Positions 35,216-43,704 of a stretch of 64,000 bases of DNA are shown in pieces. A program made the position numbers and the translations under genes. The notes below the pieces were generated by a model that worked only from the letters and a program-made list of their open reading frames with translations, was not told the origin of the DNA and ran no database searches. Every line of letters starts with the position of its first letter. Position 1 is the first letter of the stretch. Source of the stretch: Mariprofundus ferrooxydans PV-1 (GTDB taxonomy: Bacteria; Pseudomonadota; Zetaproteobacteria; Mariprofundales; Mariprofundaceae); the NCBI RefSeq assembly GCF_000153765.1, contig NZ_DS022295.1, forward strand, positions 93,828 to 157,827, written 5' to 3'.

Positions 35216-36212
35216 GTAATACCTTTACAATGGCATCGGATTGAATGCGATCCATGCAGATGAAATGATTGCATGTGCGTTGAAAACATGGGCCGCATTC
35301 CGGATTGGATTCGATATGCCAGTGTTTGTCTCCTATGGGCGCTGAGCGCCAAGATGCGGATGGCCCCCAGAATGTGATTGTGGGCGTATCCAGTGCGGCA
35401 GCCAGATGCAGCAGGCCGGTATCCGCGCCGACAACAGCTCGTGCGCCGGTGAGTAATGTGCACAATGCTGACATATTCAGGCGTGCGGGCAAGGCGAAGC
35501 CACTGCATGCGGTTGCAAGTGCTTGCGCCTGCTCGCGTTCTGCATCATTTCCCCAGCTGAAAACAGCTGTTGGAGCCTGCTTCGGCAAATTCCCGGCAAT
35601 AGCCAGCCAGGTCTCAGCCGGCAGCTGTTTGGTGGCCCATCCGCCGGCGCTATGCAGTACAACATACTCCTTTTGTATCAGGCCCAGCTCACTGAGCAGG
35701 GTGGCATGGGGGTAGCAGCGCGTAGTGCCCGGTTTGATATGCGGTTGTTTATAGGAGAGTGGCTCTGCGCCGTTGTTACCGCAGGCTGCTGCTGCAACAT
35801 GCCGGTATTGTTGAACCACATGTTTCTCCTGCGCATGAAATGGCACAGGGCGAGTGAACAGGGCGCTGAGCTTCTCTCTGAGCTGGCGTCGGTCGATGCC
35901 GTAGACCGGCGAGCCACAGGCGCGGGCCAGCACAGACGATTTGATCAACCCCTGCAGATCAATGACAACATCAAAAGCGAGAGCCCGTAGTCGGGAGATC
36001 GCCTGCCATGCCGAGCGCACCGGCTGATCACCCTTGAGCGCAACCCGGTGAATATGCACCTGTGCAGGAAAGATCTCGCTGACAAAGGCATAGCGTTCAT
36101 CAACCAGCCAGTGTACTTCGCTTACATCCGGATGCGTCAGCAAATCATCGAGCGCCGGCAGACAATGGATAATGTCGCCAAATGCGGAGAGTCGAACGAC
36201 AAGTACCTTCAT
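35205..36212 (-). CDS. waaC: LPS heptosyltransferase I (GT9)
   Basis: Transfers the first L,D-heptose from ADP-heptose to Kdo2-lipid A. The 335 residues have the GT-B/GT9 layout: LVVRLSAFGDIIHCLPAL at the start, DVVIDLQGLIKSS near 88-100 (typical of WaaC rather than WaaF), and GADTGLLHLAAAL near 256-268. ECGPCFQRTCNH resembles the Cys-containing end of this group. ATG 36212 overlaps the waaF stop in ATGA; the longer open frame lacks support. Separate WaaC and WaaF proteins are encoded side by side. Confidence 0.93.
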   Translation of the reverse strand: MKVLVVRLSAFGDIIHCLPALDDLLTHPDVSEVHWLVDERYAFVSEIFPAQVHIHRVALKGDQPVRSAWQAISRLRALAFDVVIDLQGLIKSSVLARACGSPVYGIDRRQLREKLSALFTRPVPFHAQEKHVVQQYRHVAAAACGNNGAEPLSYKQPHIKPGTTRCYPHATLLSELGLIQKEYVVLHSAGGWATKQLPAETWLAIAGNLPKQAPTAVFSWGNDAEREQAQALATACSGFALPARLNMSALCTLLTGARAVVGADTGLLHLAAALDTPTITFWGPSASWRSAPIGDKHWHIESNPECGPCFQRTCNHFICMDRIQSDAIVKVLHEI

Positions 36213-37189
36213 GGCGCAAGCAGGGAGAAGCAGGCGTCGCTGAGCATTTTCGGCGTGATATTGTTCATGCAGGGATGGCCCGGGACATGACACTCCCGCT
36301 TCAGACAGGGGCTGCAATCAGCCGGCTGGTAGAGGATGCGAACCCGCTCCCCGCTGGGGGATGTGCGTGCGGGATCGGTGGCGCCGAATGGCGCGATTGT
36401 GGCGATGCCCAGGCCTGCGGCCACATGCATCAGCCCTGAGTCGTTGCACAGCATCAGGCGAGAGGCGGCAATCAGTTGCAAAGCCTGTCCGAGTGTGGTT
36501 TCTCCGGCGGCATTCCAGTGCGGCACGTTTAGACCTGAAAGTATGCGACTCCCTGTTTCTTTGTCCTCCGGCATGCCGAGGATCAGCGGTTGCCAGCCAG
36601 CTTCTGCCAGCGTACGGCAGACTGTGGCAAAGCCTGTTTCAGGGTAACATTTGGCCGCACCGAACTGAGCACCTGGAGCAAGAGTTACGACCCGTGCCGG
36701 ATCCAGACCATGTGCCAGCATCGCCTGTTGTCCGCTCTCTATAGCCCCGTCCGGGGCTTGCAGACGGACGTCTCGTTGCTCAATTGGGATACCCGTCTGT
36801 CCCGGGATATCGAGATAAAAGTCCCGATGGTGCTGATACCTGAGACTAAGCTTGTGTGGCAGTGCTGTATCGAGCAGCAGGCGCCGCCACTGGCCGCGAT
36901 AGCCGGTAATGTGACTGTTGCCTGCCAGGCGGCACTGCCAGGCGGAGCGGAAGGAGTTAGGGAAGAGGAAGGCACTATCAGCCTTGACCACAGTCGCTGA
37001 ATAGATGGCTGCCGGCAAATTCAGCCAGGGCAACAGGTCTTTCAGCCATCCGCGACCGTATACCGAAATGCGCAAATCAGGGTGCTGGATACGATAGTGT
37101 TCGCTGATAGCCCGCATGGCCGGTTGTGCCATCACTGCATCACCAATCCAGTTGGGCGGCATCAGCAGTAGATGATGTGTATCCGTCAT
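36209..37189 (-). CDS. waaF: LPS heptosyltransferase II (GT9)
   Basis: Adds the second heptose of the inner core. The 326 residues include the diagnostic PPNWIGDAVMAQPAMRAI (about 11-28), VTLAPGAQFGAAKCYP (about 168-183) and LCNDSGLMHVAAGLGI (about 250-265). The C-terminus carries a Cys-rich patch (CSPCLKRECHVPGHPC, about 291-306) like other WaaF proteins. It overlaps waaC and the upstream methyltransferase by 4 nt each, implying tight co-translation. Confidence 0.95.
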   Translation of the reverse strand: MTDTHHLLLMPPNWIGDAVMAQPAMRAISEHYRIQHPDLRISVYGRGWLKDLLPWLNLPAAIYSATVVKADSAFLFPNSFRSAWQCRLAGNSHITGYRGQWRRLLLDTALPHKLSLRYQHHRDFYLDIPGQTGIPIEQRDVRLQAPDGAIESGQQAMLAHGLDPARVVTLAPGAQFGAAKCYPETGFATVCRTLAEAGWQPLILGMPEDKETGSRILSGLNVPHWNAAGETTLGQALQLIAASRLMLCNDSGLMHVAAGLGIATIAPFGATDPARTSPSGERVRILYQPADCSPCLKRECHVPGHPCMNNITPKMLSDACFSLLAP

Positions 37190-37887
37190 GGGGCGGCGCC
37201 GTTTTCCTCTGTCTGCTTCGGGCGGAGTGTGCAGACAAAAATGCGTTCAACCCGCCTGAACAGAGGAAACCAGGCAAACGAAGTGCCGCGGGTCATCTCC
37301 TGCACAATGGTAAAGTGACGGGAGAGCGTGCGGCGGATGCCTGTCAGTGAGTAATAGTAGGGCCGGGTTTTATGGCAAAGCGCCGGAGCACAACATTCAG
37401 CATAATAGTGCAGGCGTGCCTCCAGCGCGCTATGGGTGGTCATGGAGAGTAACAGGCGCCCGTTCGGTTTGAGCAGGCGCTCAATCTCATGCATGATTAA
37501 CTCCGGATTCATCGAACAGGAGATCGCATGTGTGCAGATGATCAGGTCATAGCTGGCAGATGGCTGGTCAATACTCTCGGCGCCGCTGGCCAGGTAGGTG
37601 CCTTCGGGCAGCTTACCTGGAAACATGCGTCTGAAATCGTCAAGGAGCGGATCCAGATAGGTTTTGTTTTTTTGTGGCAGATACTGGCTGATACAGATCG
37701 GACCGGACCCGATTTCCAGTATTGAAGCAGTTTTCGGATATTCCCTGGCATAGCGTTGTAGCAGAGGTAGCAGATCGCGCTCCATACTCTCCCGAGCTTC
37801 CTGCAGGTTTTTTTCCTTCCACTTTTCCAGCGTCTGCTTTTGTGCTGCTTGCCAGCGGAAGCGCGATACGGCTCTGTGTCGGCTCAT
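37186..37887 (-). CDS. Class I SAM-dependent methyltransferase in the LPS operon
   Basis: 233 residues. Motif I is SILEIGSGPICIS (about 54-66) and DLIICTHAISCSMNP (about 113-127) is the motif-IV area, with LLKPNGRLLLSM following. It has a basic N-terminal helix rich in Arg and Lys. The substrate is unknown. It is the third methyltransferase in this envelope region besides FkbM and the ICMT-like protein. It overlaps both waaF and lpxL-like genes by 4 nt. Confidence 0.88.
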   Translation of the reverse strand: MSRHRAVSRFRWQAAQKQTLEKWKEKNLQEARESMERDLLPLLQRYAREYPKTASILEIGSGPICISQYLPQKNKTYLDPLLDDFRRMFPGKLPEGTYLASGAESIDQPSASYDLIICTHAISCSMNPELIMHEIERLLKPNGRLLLSMTTHSALEARLHYYAECCAPALCHKTRPYYYSLTGIRRTLSRHFTIVQEMTRGTSFAWFPLFRRVERIFVCTLRPKQTEENGAAP

Positions 37888-38750
37888 GCGCTATCAGCCT
37901 CCAGTTCATCCAGATATAACCAGCGTCTGTGAATCCATAGCCATAACTCAGGCCTGGCATGGATGACAGGTGCGAAACTGTCGGCGATGACTTGCATGGT
38001 TTGAACAGGATCCATCATGCTTTCATCAATCGGGATGGGCCAGAAGACAAGGCGGAAGTTAAAACCTTTTCCGATGCGATCAATTCTCACGCCCACAACA
38101 GGGGTATGATATTTGTTGGCGAAAGTGGCAGGCAGGGTGGTTGTGCGTCCTTCATGTCCGAGGAAGGGTACCGGAGTGCCATTGGAAAGGTGCTGGTCAA
38201 TCATGATTGAAATGCAATCATTATTTTTCAGTGCCCTGGGTATCCAGCGCAGACCTATGTCACGGGCCTTCATCATGGCGCCGAAACGCTCGCGTGCCTG
38301 CAGTACAAATCTATCCACTTCTGGCTGACGCACGGTCCTGTAGATGATGTGTTCCTTATGTCCTAACATCGAGATGGCGAGGGCGCCCATTTCCCAGTTA
38401 CTGTGATGGCAGGCTGCCAGAATGACGCCTTTACCGAGTTGTTCAGCCTGCAATATCGCATCGTGATTTTCCACTTCAACGCGGGAAAGCAGGAATGCTT
38501 TGGAACGCAGATATACATGAGGCAATTCAAATGCCGTTCTGCCCAGTTCTGCGAAAGATTCCCGGCTTATTTTTCGTTTCCATGCATCACTTTTGTCCGG
38601 GTAAACGCGTGATAGGTTGCGCATTGCAATGTTGCGATGACGCGTATCAAGCAGATAGAGCAGGCGACCCAGTCCGGCACCGATTGCACCGGCCAGCCTG
38701 ACGGGTATCAGGCGCACCAGATAGAACAGTAGTTTGACGATGATTGCCAT
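37884..38750 (-). CDS. lpxL: Lipid A / lysophospholipid acyltransferase, LpxL-HtrB family
   Basis: Transfers a secondary fatty acyl chain from acyl-ACP to Kdo2-lipid A at the inner membrane. The 288 residues have an N-terminal membrane anchor (about 5-28), the catalytic HHSNWE (HX4D/E motif, about 115-120) and the substrate motif MIDQHLSNGTPVPFLG (about 185-200). The gene context among waa genes supports LpxL. Which chain or position it acylates cannot be told. The Trm112-like gene precedes it by 15 nt. Confidence 0.9.
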   Translation of the reverse strand: MAIIVKLLFYLVRLIPVRLAGAIGAGLGRLLYLLDTRHRNIAMRNLSRVYPDKSDAWKRKISRESFAELGRTAFELPHVYLRSKAFLLSRVEVENHDAILQAEQLGKGVILAACHHSNWEMGALAISMLGHKEHIIYRTVRQPEVDRFVLQARERFGAMMKARDIGLRWIPRALKNNDCISIMIDQHLSNGTPVPFLGHEGRTTTLPATFANKYHTPVVGVRIDRIGKGFNFRLVFWPIPIDESMMDPVQTMQVIADSFAPVIHARPELWLWIHRRWLYLDELEADSA

Positions 38751-38765
38751 TACCGATGCACCAGC

Positions 38766-38936
38766 TTACGCGGTCAGTTTGCTGGCCTCATCAATCAGCA
38801 TAACCGGAATCTCATCGCGAATGGGGTACTGAAGTTGGCAGGCATCACATATCAGCCCGTTTTTTTCTTCATTATAATGCACCTCGCCCTTGCATTTCGG
38901 GCAGGCAAGAATCTCCATCAAAGCTTGATCCAGCAT
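38766..38936 (-). CDS. Trm112/YcaR-family zinc-ribbon-like protein
   Basis: 56 residues with two CxxC pairs (CPKCKG near 12-17, CDACQ near 30-34) followed by YPIRDEIPVML. This is the Trm112 fold that serves as a methyltransferase activator in eukaryotes and archaea and is commonly encoded beside lipid A genes in bacteria. ATG 38936 has a GGAGTGATT ribosome site; an in-frame ATG at 38996 has none. It is the likely first gene of the waa operon. Confidence 0.9.
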   Translation of the reverse strand: MLDQALMEILACPKCKGEVHYNEEKNGLICDACQLQYPIRDEIPVMLIDEASKLTA

Positions 38937-39006
38937 AATCACTCCATATGTGCGATGCCCGTCTGGAAACCAGGGGCGTACTGTTAAGCGCCCCATGATA
39001 ACGCAA

Positions 39007-39030
39007 ATGCGGCCTGAGAACAGGCCGCAT
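39007..39030 (-). terminator. Hairpin after Bax-inhibitor-1 gene
   Basis: A 10 bp ATGCGGCCTG/CAGGCCGCAT stem with a four-base loop lies 27 nt past the BI-1 stop on the minus strand. The following T stretch is short (ATTTGCG), so termination strength is uncertain. Confidence 0.6.
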
Positions 39031-39056
39031 CAGCACAAGGGGGTGCGGCCTCAGGT

Positions 39057-39716
39057 TTATTCGTCGCCCAGAATACCGAACAGGGACAAGATATGCTGGA
39101 AGAGCAGGAATACATCCAGATAGAGGGTGAGGGCTGCAGCAATATATTCATTATTCGGATAATCACGCAGGATACTGGATGTATCATAGAGAATGAATGC
39201 GGAGAACAGCAGGACGCCGACGCCGGAAAGGGTGAGCTGTAACATCGGTGATGCAAAGAAGAAGTAGTTGGACAGGCCAAGCACGATCATGGCAATCAGT
39301 CCGGTCCAGACAAAGCCCTTGAGGAATGAGAAATCGCGTCTGGAGATGAAGGTGTAAGCGGTTAGCGATACAAAGGCTACGGCTGTTGTCATGAATGCCT
39401 GAGTAACCAGCATCGGGGATTTTGCAGCAACCATGCTAACCAGCGGTGCAATGGCCATGCCGGTGATGCCACCGAAGGCAATCAGGGCTGCAAAATTAAT
39501 GCCGGGCATATGACGCACAGCCTGTACTGCGAAGATACCGCCCATCATGATGAATAGCATCATGAACGGGTGCTCATACGGGAAAGCCATACCCATGGAG
39601 AGCCAGGCTCCGATGCTGCCTGCTGCGATGCACAGGGCCAGCATGCCATAGGTTTTTCCCAGAAAGCTGATGCGGGCATCGGCCAGTTGGGTTGATTGTA
39701 GGGCTGTTGTGTTCAT
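39057..39716 (-). CDS. Bax inhibitor-1/YccA family membrane protein
   Basis: 219 residues with seven hydrophobic segments. The family features are visible: FLGKTYGMLALCIAAGSIGAW near the N-terminus and LYLDVFLLFQHILSLFGILG at the C-terminus. Bacterial relatives include pH-sensitive Ca2+ leak channels (BsYetJ) and the FtsH modulator YccA; which applies here cannot be told. It is monocistronic, with spacers on both sides. Confidence 0.93.
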   Translation of the reverse strand: MNTTALQSTQLADARISFLGKTYGMLALCIAAGSIGAWLSMGMAFPYEHPFMMLFIMMGGIFAVQAVRHMPGINFAALIAFGGITGMAIAPLVSMVAAKSPMLVTQAFMTTAVAFVSLTAYTFISRRDFSFLKGFVWTGLIAMIVLGLSNYFFFASPMLQLTLSGVGVLLFSAFILYDTSSILRDYPNNEYIAAALTLYLDVFLLFQHILSLFGILGDE

Positions 39717-39788
39717 GAAAGCTCCTTGAAAGCGTTTTTTTCAGTATATGTGGACATGCAAGAGTGCCTGCCTGACCTTAAGTGAGGA

Positions 39789-40208
39789 TTAACGAATATG
39801 GTGCTCATTCCGGATGATTTCCACATCGATGATATCCGATTGCGGCTGGCCGCCGACCTGTCGGATTGGCATCACTCGGTTGATGATGAGCTGACGTATT
39901 GGCGGGATCAGCAACAGAAAACCGATGGTGTCGGTAATGAAGCCGGGGAGAAACAACATCAGGCCGGCCAAAGCCAGCAGCAGGCCGTGAAACCCGTGGT
40001 CGGCAGGTATTTCACCGCGTGCCATGCTCTTTTGTGCATCAAGCAGTGTATTTACTCCCTGCCAGCGAATCAATAAGCCACCGAGTGCGGCGGTAAACAG
40101 GCACAGGGCAATTGTTGATAAACCGCCGATGCCGTTGCCGACTTCAATCAGTACATACAACTCCAGCAGTGGGACAGTGATAAATAGTAAAAAGAAAATT
40201 TTCAACAT
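39789..40208 (-). CDS. fxsA: FxsA family membrane protein
   Basis: 139 residues. Four hydrophobic segments, the start LLFITVPLLELYVLIEVG, and the family phrase LLLALAGLMLFLPGFITDTIGFLLLIPPIR (about 74-103, in parts) match FxsA. In E. coli it affects F-plasmid phage exclusion; its normal role is unknown. The C-terminal tail (IIDVEIIRNEHH) is cytoplasmic and charged, as usual. It is a single gene. Confidence 0.9.
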   Translation of the reverse strand: MLKIFFLLFITVPLLELYVLIEVGNGIGGLSTIALCLFTAALGGLLIRWQGVNTLLDAQKSMARGEIPADHGFHGLLLALAGLMLFLPGFITDTIGFLLLIPPIRQLIINRVMPIRQVGGQPQSDIIDVEIIRNEHHIR

Positions 40209-40309
40209 GACCCATGTATAGGGGGTTAGTCCCGAGAGTTCAAGTGTCGGTGGGATATGTGGTGATATGAGCGCAGGGCTGAGATGCCAGTTCCCTCGAT
40301 TCAGGGCGA

Positions 40310-40816
40310 CTATTGTTGGTAGGTCGGGTAGGCACTTAAATCATTGCCTGATGTGGCAGCAGGCAGGCTGGCTTCGGAGAATGTGCCGGAGAGAGGGATG
40401 GCGTGATAGCCGTTTGCCGCATCAGGATCCAAGGCAATAATATCGTTACTGCCGGCGGCCACGCCGCCCATGACAAGAGTTTGATTGTTGGTATCGGTGG
40501 TGACAGCAACCTGTACATCTGGTGTCAGGGTTCTGATTTCGAACAGCACAGTACTACCGTCGGAGAGGGTAACATTTTTGCTGATCAGGCCGTCAGCCTG
40601 TTTATCCCCGACAGCAATGGGAACATATTCACGGTGTTCATCGTAAAACTGGTTTTCGAACAGGTAGAGGTGATATACATCTGATATCGCCTGGACATTT
40701 CTGGCACGAATCTGATAGCCGCGAAACATCGGAATGGCGATCGCGGCCAGAATGCTGATAATGGCCAGTACCGTCATAAGCTCGATCATTGAGAAGCCTT
40801 GCTGCCTGCGGACCAT
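40310..40816 (-). CDS. Type IV pilin-like protein (second intact pilin)
   Basis: 168 residues. A short basic leader and the prepilin peptidase site are followed by the N-terminal helix (QQG | [22 protein letters not shown]), so this is a class IVa prepilin or major-pseudopilin-type subunit of the inner membrane and pilus. The C-terminus SEASLPAATSGNDLS is shared with the truncated paralogue at 42701-43021. ATG 40816 is preferred over 40831 because AGGAAAG stands 6 nt before it. A consensus sigma54 promoter lies at 40874-40889. The upstream neighbour is a PglL-like transferase that could glycosylate it. Confidence 0.88.
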   Translation of the reverse strand: MVRRQQGFSMIELMTVLAIISILAAIAIPMFRGYQIRARNVQAISDVYHLYLFENQFYDEHREYVPIAVGDKQADGLISKNVTLSDGSTVLFEIRTLTPDVQVAVTTDTNNQTLVMGGVAAGSNDIIALDPDAANGYHAIPLSGTFSEASLPAATSGNDLSAYPTYQQ

Positions 40817-40873
40817 AGTCGCTTTCCTCATTTGCCGGGTATTGTCCGGATTATCATAGTCATAGCCTTCAAT

Positions 40874-40889
40874 AGCAATGTGGATGCCA
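40874..40889 (-). promoter_or_regulatory. Sigma54 (-24/-12) promoter of the second pilin gene
   Basis: The minus strand reads TGGCATCCACATTGCT: the -24 element TGGCAT and -12 element TTGCT with exact GG-to-GC spacing. Predicted start of transcription is near 40863, leaving a leader of about 47 nt before ATG 40816. Confidence 0.8.
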
Positions 40890-40930
40890 TTACTGGCGAA
40901 TCTGCCTCAAAAGACCCATCGGATATATAA

Positions 40931-42694
40931 CTAATTTGTGCCGAAATGATATTGCTCGAACGGTTTTCCGTCACATATATCCTGATAAATCTGATTGTTT
41001 CTTTCGTTGACGAAATGCTGAGCTTTGATCAATTGTCCAACCCGACAGGCCTCCTGCAGTGCGTCGGTGCTGCCCAGTGTATAAAAAAGGACCTGATAAC
41101 CGGCCACCATGGGAATGTCATGGACGGCATTTCTTAATGGCGGGGTCAGCCACTTCAATAAACCGGTATGACTGTTTGTGGTTGCGACCTTGTAACCCAG
41201 CCAAATTGAGGGAATGGCGCCGATGCGGGGAATGGTAGCGAAGCCGGCCAGTGTTTTCGCACTCGCTTGGTCATCAAGATCAAAGGCATAAAGCGCTCTT
41301 TCAGCCTGAAACCACTGAATCACAGTGGGTGTTGCCCAGAATATGAACGCTGCTGTAGCTGCGGCTGTGGCGCTTATCATTGGGGCAGAAACCGGAAGCT
41401 TCCAACTTTTGCGCCGCAAAGTCGGAGCCATGGCGATGCCTATAAAAAAAACTGTTAATAAAAGGGGCAATGGTTTCGTGAAAGTGATATTGACCTGTGA
41501 TTGGATAATGAATGAAATGGCGGCAAGGGAAAATGTGATACGAATATTATGCGGTCGGGCTAAAAGGCGGCAGCTTGTTTTAATCAAATGCCAGAGCCCC
41601 CAGCATAATGGCAAAAGGACAAGTATTCCGCCTTCCGCCATCAGATGAAGGATGAGATTATGTCCACTGGCGTAGTTGCTGACAAGGTGATGTGACAGGC
41701 CGAATCGGGCCATAAGGTCGCTGGCAGCCGGAGCTGCAAGCCATGACTGGGGTGCATATTGCCCCCAGCCGCTGCCGACAAGCGGTGTGTGCAGAAAGAT
41801 GGAGAGAGCCGTTGCCCAGATAGTCAGGCGTGCTTCCATCGTGGCGCCGGCACTGTTGACCAGGCCGGAAATGCCATCGGAGCCGATCAGTGAGGGTTGG
41901 CTGAAATGGGCGAGAATGAACCCTGCAGAGAGGCCGCATAACCAGGGGATGATGAAGCAGCGCATTGCCTCACGAGCGTTTGGTTTGAGCGCGAAAAGCA
42001 GGCATGCAGCAATAAACAGATATGCCAGCCATTCACCTCTGGACAGCGTATCAAACAGCATGGCGGTAAAGAAGGCTACAGCAATGGCGTAGCGTATTTT
42101 TTGCTCTTTCCAGGCCAGCCAATGGGAGAAAATAAGCGCAAAGCCAACCAGTCCGGCAAAGATATTGCCCTGATTGAAAGGGCCTGCCAATTTGATGGCC
42201 GGTGCCAGTACGGAAGTGATGGGACCGAACTCCAGAGCCTTACCGTTTGTGCCTCCCAGCCAGACGAATAGTCCGACTGATGACCAGAGACAGGCCACCA
42301 GCAGGTAGAGGTGAATCCATCTTCGTAAGCTGGAAGTCGGCACGGATGCTCCGAGAACAAATAGCAGTGCTGCAGAAGCGTATAGTACCGTTTGCAAAGC
42401 CCAGGAACTGGTGGATAATAGTTGGCCGCTGGCATAAAGCCAGAGCTGTATGCAAAACAAGGTAAGCACCACGGCCAAAAAACGTTTTGGCAGTATGATG
42501 ATGTGTTTCTTCTCTATCAGGGTAGTCAGGATAAACAAAAAACCGGCCGCACAAGCAGTCAGTATATTGACATCCGATGGGAAGTAGCCGGGATATACAA
42601 ACGGGGTTAGTAGTAGCAGCAGAAATGCTGCGGATGAGAGGTAGACTTTCCGGGCCGAGTTAGAGTCGTTGTTTAGTCTTAAATCCTGTCTCAT
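40931..42694 (-). CDS. PglL/O-antigen-ligase-like membrane protein (putative pilin O-glycosyltransferase)
   Basis: 587 residues with about 11-12 membrane segments and a large periplasmic loop. AGPFNQGNIFAGLVGFAL (about 169-186) corresponds to the PglL/Wzy_C N-terminal motif, and NYASGHNLILHLMAEGG (about 347-363), with its essential His, to the ligase loop. C-terminal residues about 450-587 form a soluble domain as in PglL. This family moves lipid-linked glycans onto pilin or LPS. Its place between two pilin genes argues for pilin as acceptor (inference). Confidence 0.83.
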   Translation of the reverse strand: MRQDLRLNNDSNSARKVYLSSAAFLLLLLTPFVYPGYFPSDVNILTACAAGFLFILTTLIEKKHIIILPKRFLAVVLTLFCIQLWLYASGQLLSTSSWALQTVLYASAALLFVLGASVPTSSLRRWIHLYLLVACLWSSVGLFVWLGGTNGKALEFGPITSVLAPAIKLAGPFNQGNIFAGLVGFALIFSHWLAWKEQKIRYAIAVAFFTAMLFDTLSRGEWLAYLFIAACLLFALKPNAREAMRCFIIPWLCGLSAGFILAHFSQPSLIGSDGISGLVNSAGATMEARLTIWATALSIFLHTPLVGSGWGQYAPQSWLAAPAASDLMARFGLSHHLVSNYASGHNLILHLMAEGGILVLLPLCWGLWHLIKTSCRLLARPHNIRITFSLAAISFIIQSQVNITFTKPLPLLLTVFFIGIAMAPTLRRKSWKLPVSAPMISATAAATAAFIFWATPTVIQWFQAERALYAFDLDDQASAKTLAGFATIPRIGAIPSIWLGYKVATTNSHTGLLKWLTPPLRNAVHDIPMVAGYQVLFYTLGSTDALQEACRVGQLIKAQHFVNERNNQIYQDICDGKPFEQYHFGTN

Positions 42695-42700
42695 GGGTAG

Positions 42701-43021
42701 CTAGACCCAGGTGGTCAGGTCATCCGCACTGGTGGCAGCCGGCAGGCTGGCCTCGCTGAAAACGCTGGCAAGAATACTTTTACGGTAACCGCTGGATGAA
42801 GTATTATAATCTTTGGCAAGCATGGTAGTAGTGGCAGGATGATTGGCCCCAACAGTCACTGTTTGCCCGTTAGCATCAACTACGGCAGCGATAGCAATAT
42901 CAGGAGAGAGCCCCTTGATAGAGAAATTGACGCTAACACCAGCAATGGCTGCACGTACTCTCATATTCGCATGCATAATCATCACCTCGATCAGCGTAAA
43001 GCGATGCTTCTCATGTCTCAT
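42701..43021 (-). pseudogene. Truncated pilin paralogue
   Basis: An open frame of 106 codons. It starts with a prepilin-like cleavage region (HRFTLIEVM), but the hydrophobic alpha1 helix and the middle of the pilin are missing. The second half aligns with the pilin at 40310-40816: VNFSIKGLSPDIAI/VLFEIRTLTPDVQV, DANGQTVTVG/DTNNQTLVMG and FSEASLPAATS identical in both. The frame is intact and the ATG overlaps the upstream TPR-like gene in ATGA, so it may still be translated. It could be decay by internal deletion, or a silent donor cassette for pilin variation. Confidence 0.7.
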
Positions 43022-43704
43022 GGGTGAGCCTTCTTTACTTTAGCCTGTTCCATATGTGTGATGCGGGCATCAATAACAGCGCGATACTCGGCGGGCATGG
43101 ATGCTCTCAGATAGCGTAGGAAACGGATGCTCGCTTCAGGCCCTTCAGAGGCATTGAAAAATTGTGAGGCAAGGCCGATAGCAAGTGGAGGGGCGTTGGG
43201 TCTTTTGACAGCCTCGGACATCAGTACGGCGGCACGTTTATCATCATGCAGAAATTCATGGGCAAGGTAGCCTGCCATAAACGGCATTTCCCAATCCCAT
43301 GTGCGGGCTGCTGCACCCTTGCTCAATAAATCTACGGCAGCGGATGTGCCCTGTTTACGAAACGCCATCAGCCCGACCGCCAGCCGGTAGACATCCCAAA
43401 ACCAGGGATCCAGTTCCTGCGCGGCAAGCAGGCGTGCGTGCAGTTTGTGCCATAGCGCATTGTTGTCTGCCGGTTGCCTGCGTATGCCTTCATAGATCGA
43501 AAACACGCCGAGCAGGTTGAGGTCAGCCGCAGCGCCGGCAAAGGGACCTGCCAGGGCTTTCTGTGCAGACGGAGGCAACCCGCCGGTAAAAAAATCAGAT
43601 TGTTGGAGTGATTCTCTCTGATGGTGAAACAGTGCCATGCCGTAAAGGCACAACCCGATAGCCATGCATATCCAGGCGACTGGATGAGTCTTGTCGTCCG
43701 TCAC
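43018..43704 (-). CDS. Membrane-anchored TPR-like protein, PilG-like by context
   Basis: 228 residues. One N-terminal membrane helix (about 9-24) is followed by a helical domain rich in Ala and aromatic residues (LNLLGVFSIYEGIRRQ, DPWFWDVYRLAVGLMAF, WEMPFMAGYLAHEFL), suggesting degenerate TPR helices outside the cytoplasm. No family was recognised by sequence. The order pilin, ATPase, permease, this protein resembles the Myxococcus pilA-pilH-pilI-pilG neighbourhood, where the three accessory proteins are needed for pili. It overlaps the permease gene by 4 nt. Confidence 0.7.
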   Translation of the reverse strand: MTDDKTHPVAWICMAIGLCLYGMALFHHQRESLQQSDFFTGGLPPSAQKALAGPFAGAAADLNLLGVFSIYEGIRRQPADNNALWHKLHARLLAAQELDPWFWDVYRLAVGLMAFRKQGTSAAVDLLSKGAAARTWDWEMPFMAGYLAHEFLHDDKRAAVLMSEAVKRPNAPPLAIGLASQFFNASEGPEASIRFLRYLRASMPAEYRAVIDARITHMEQAKVKKAHP

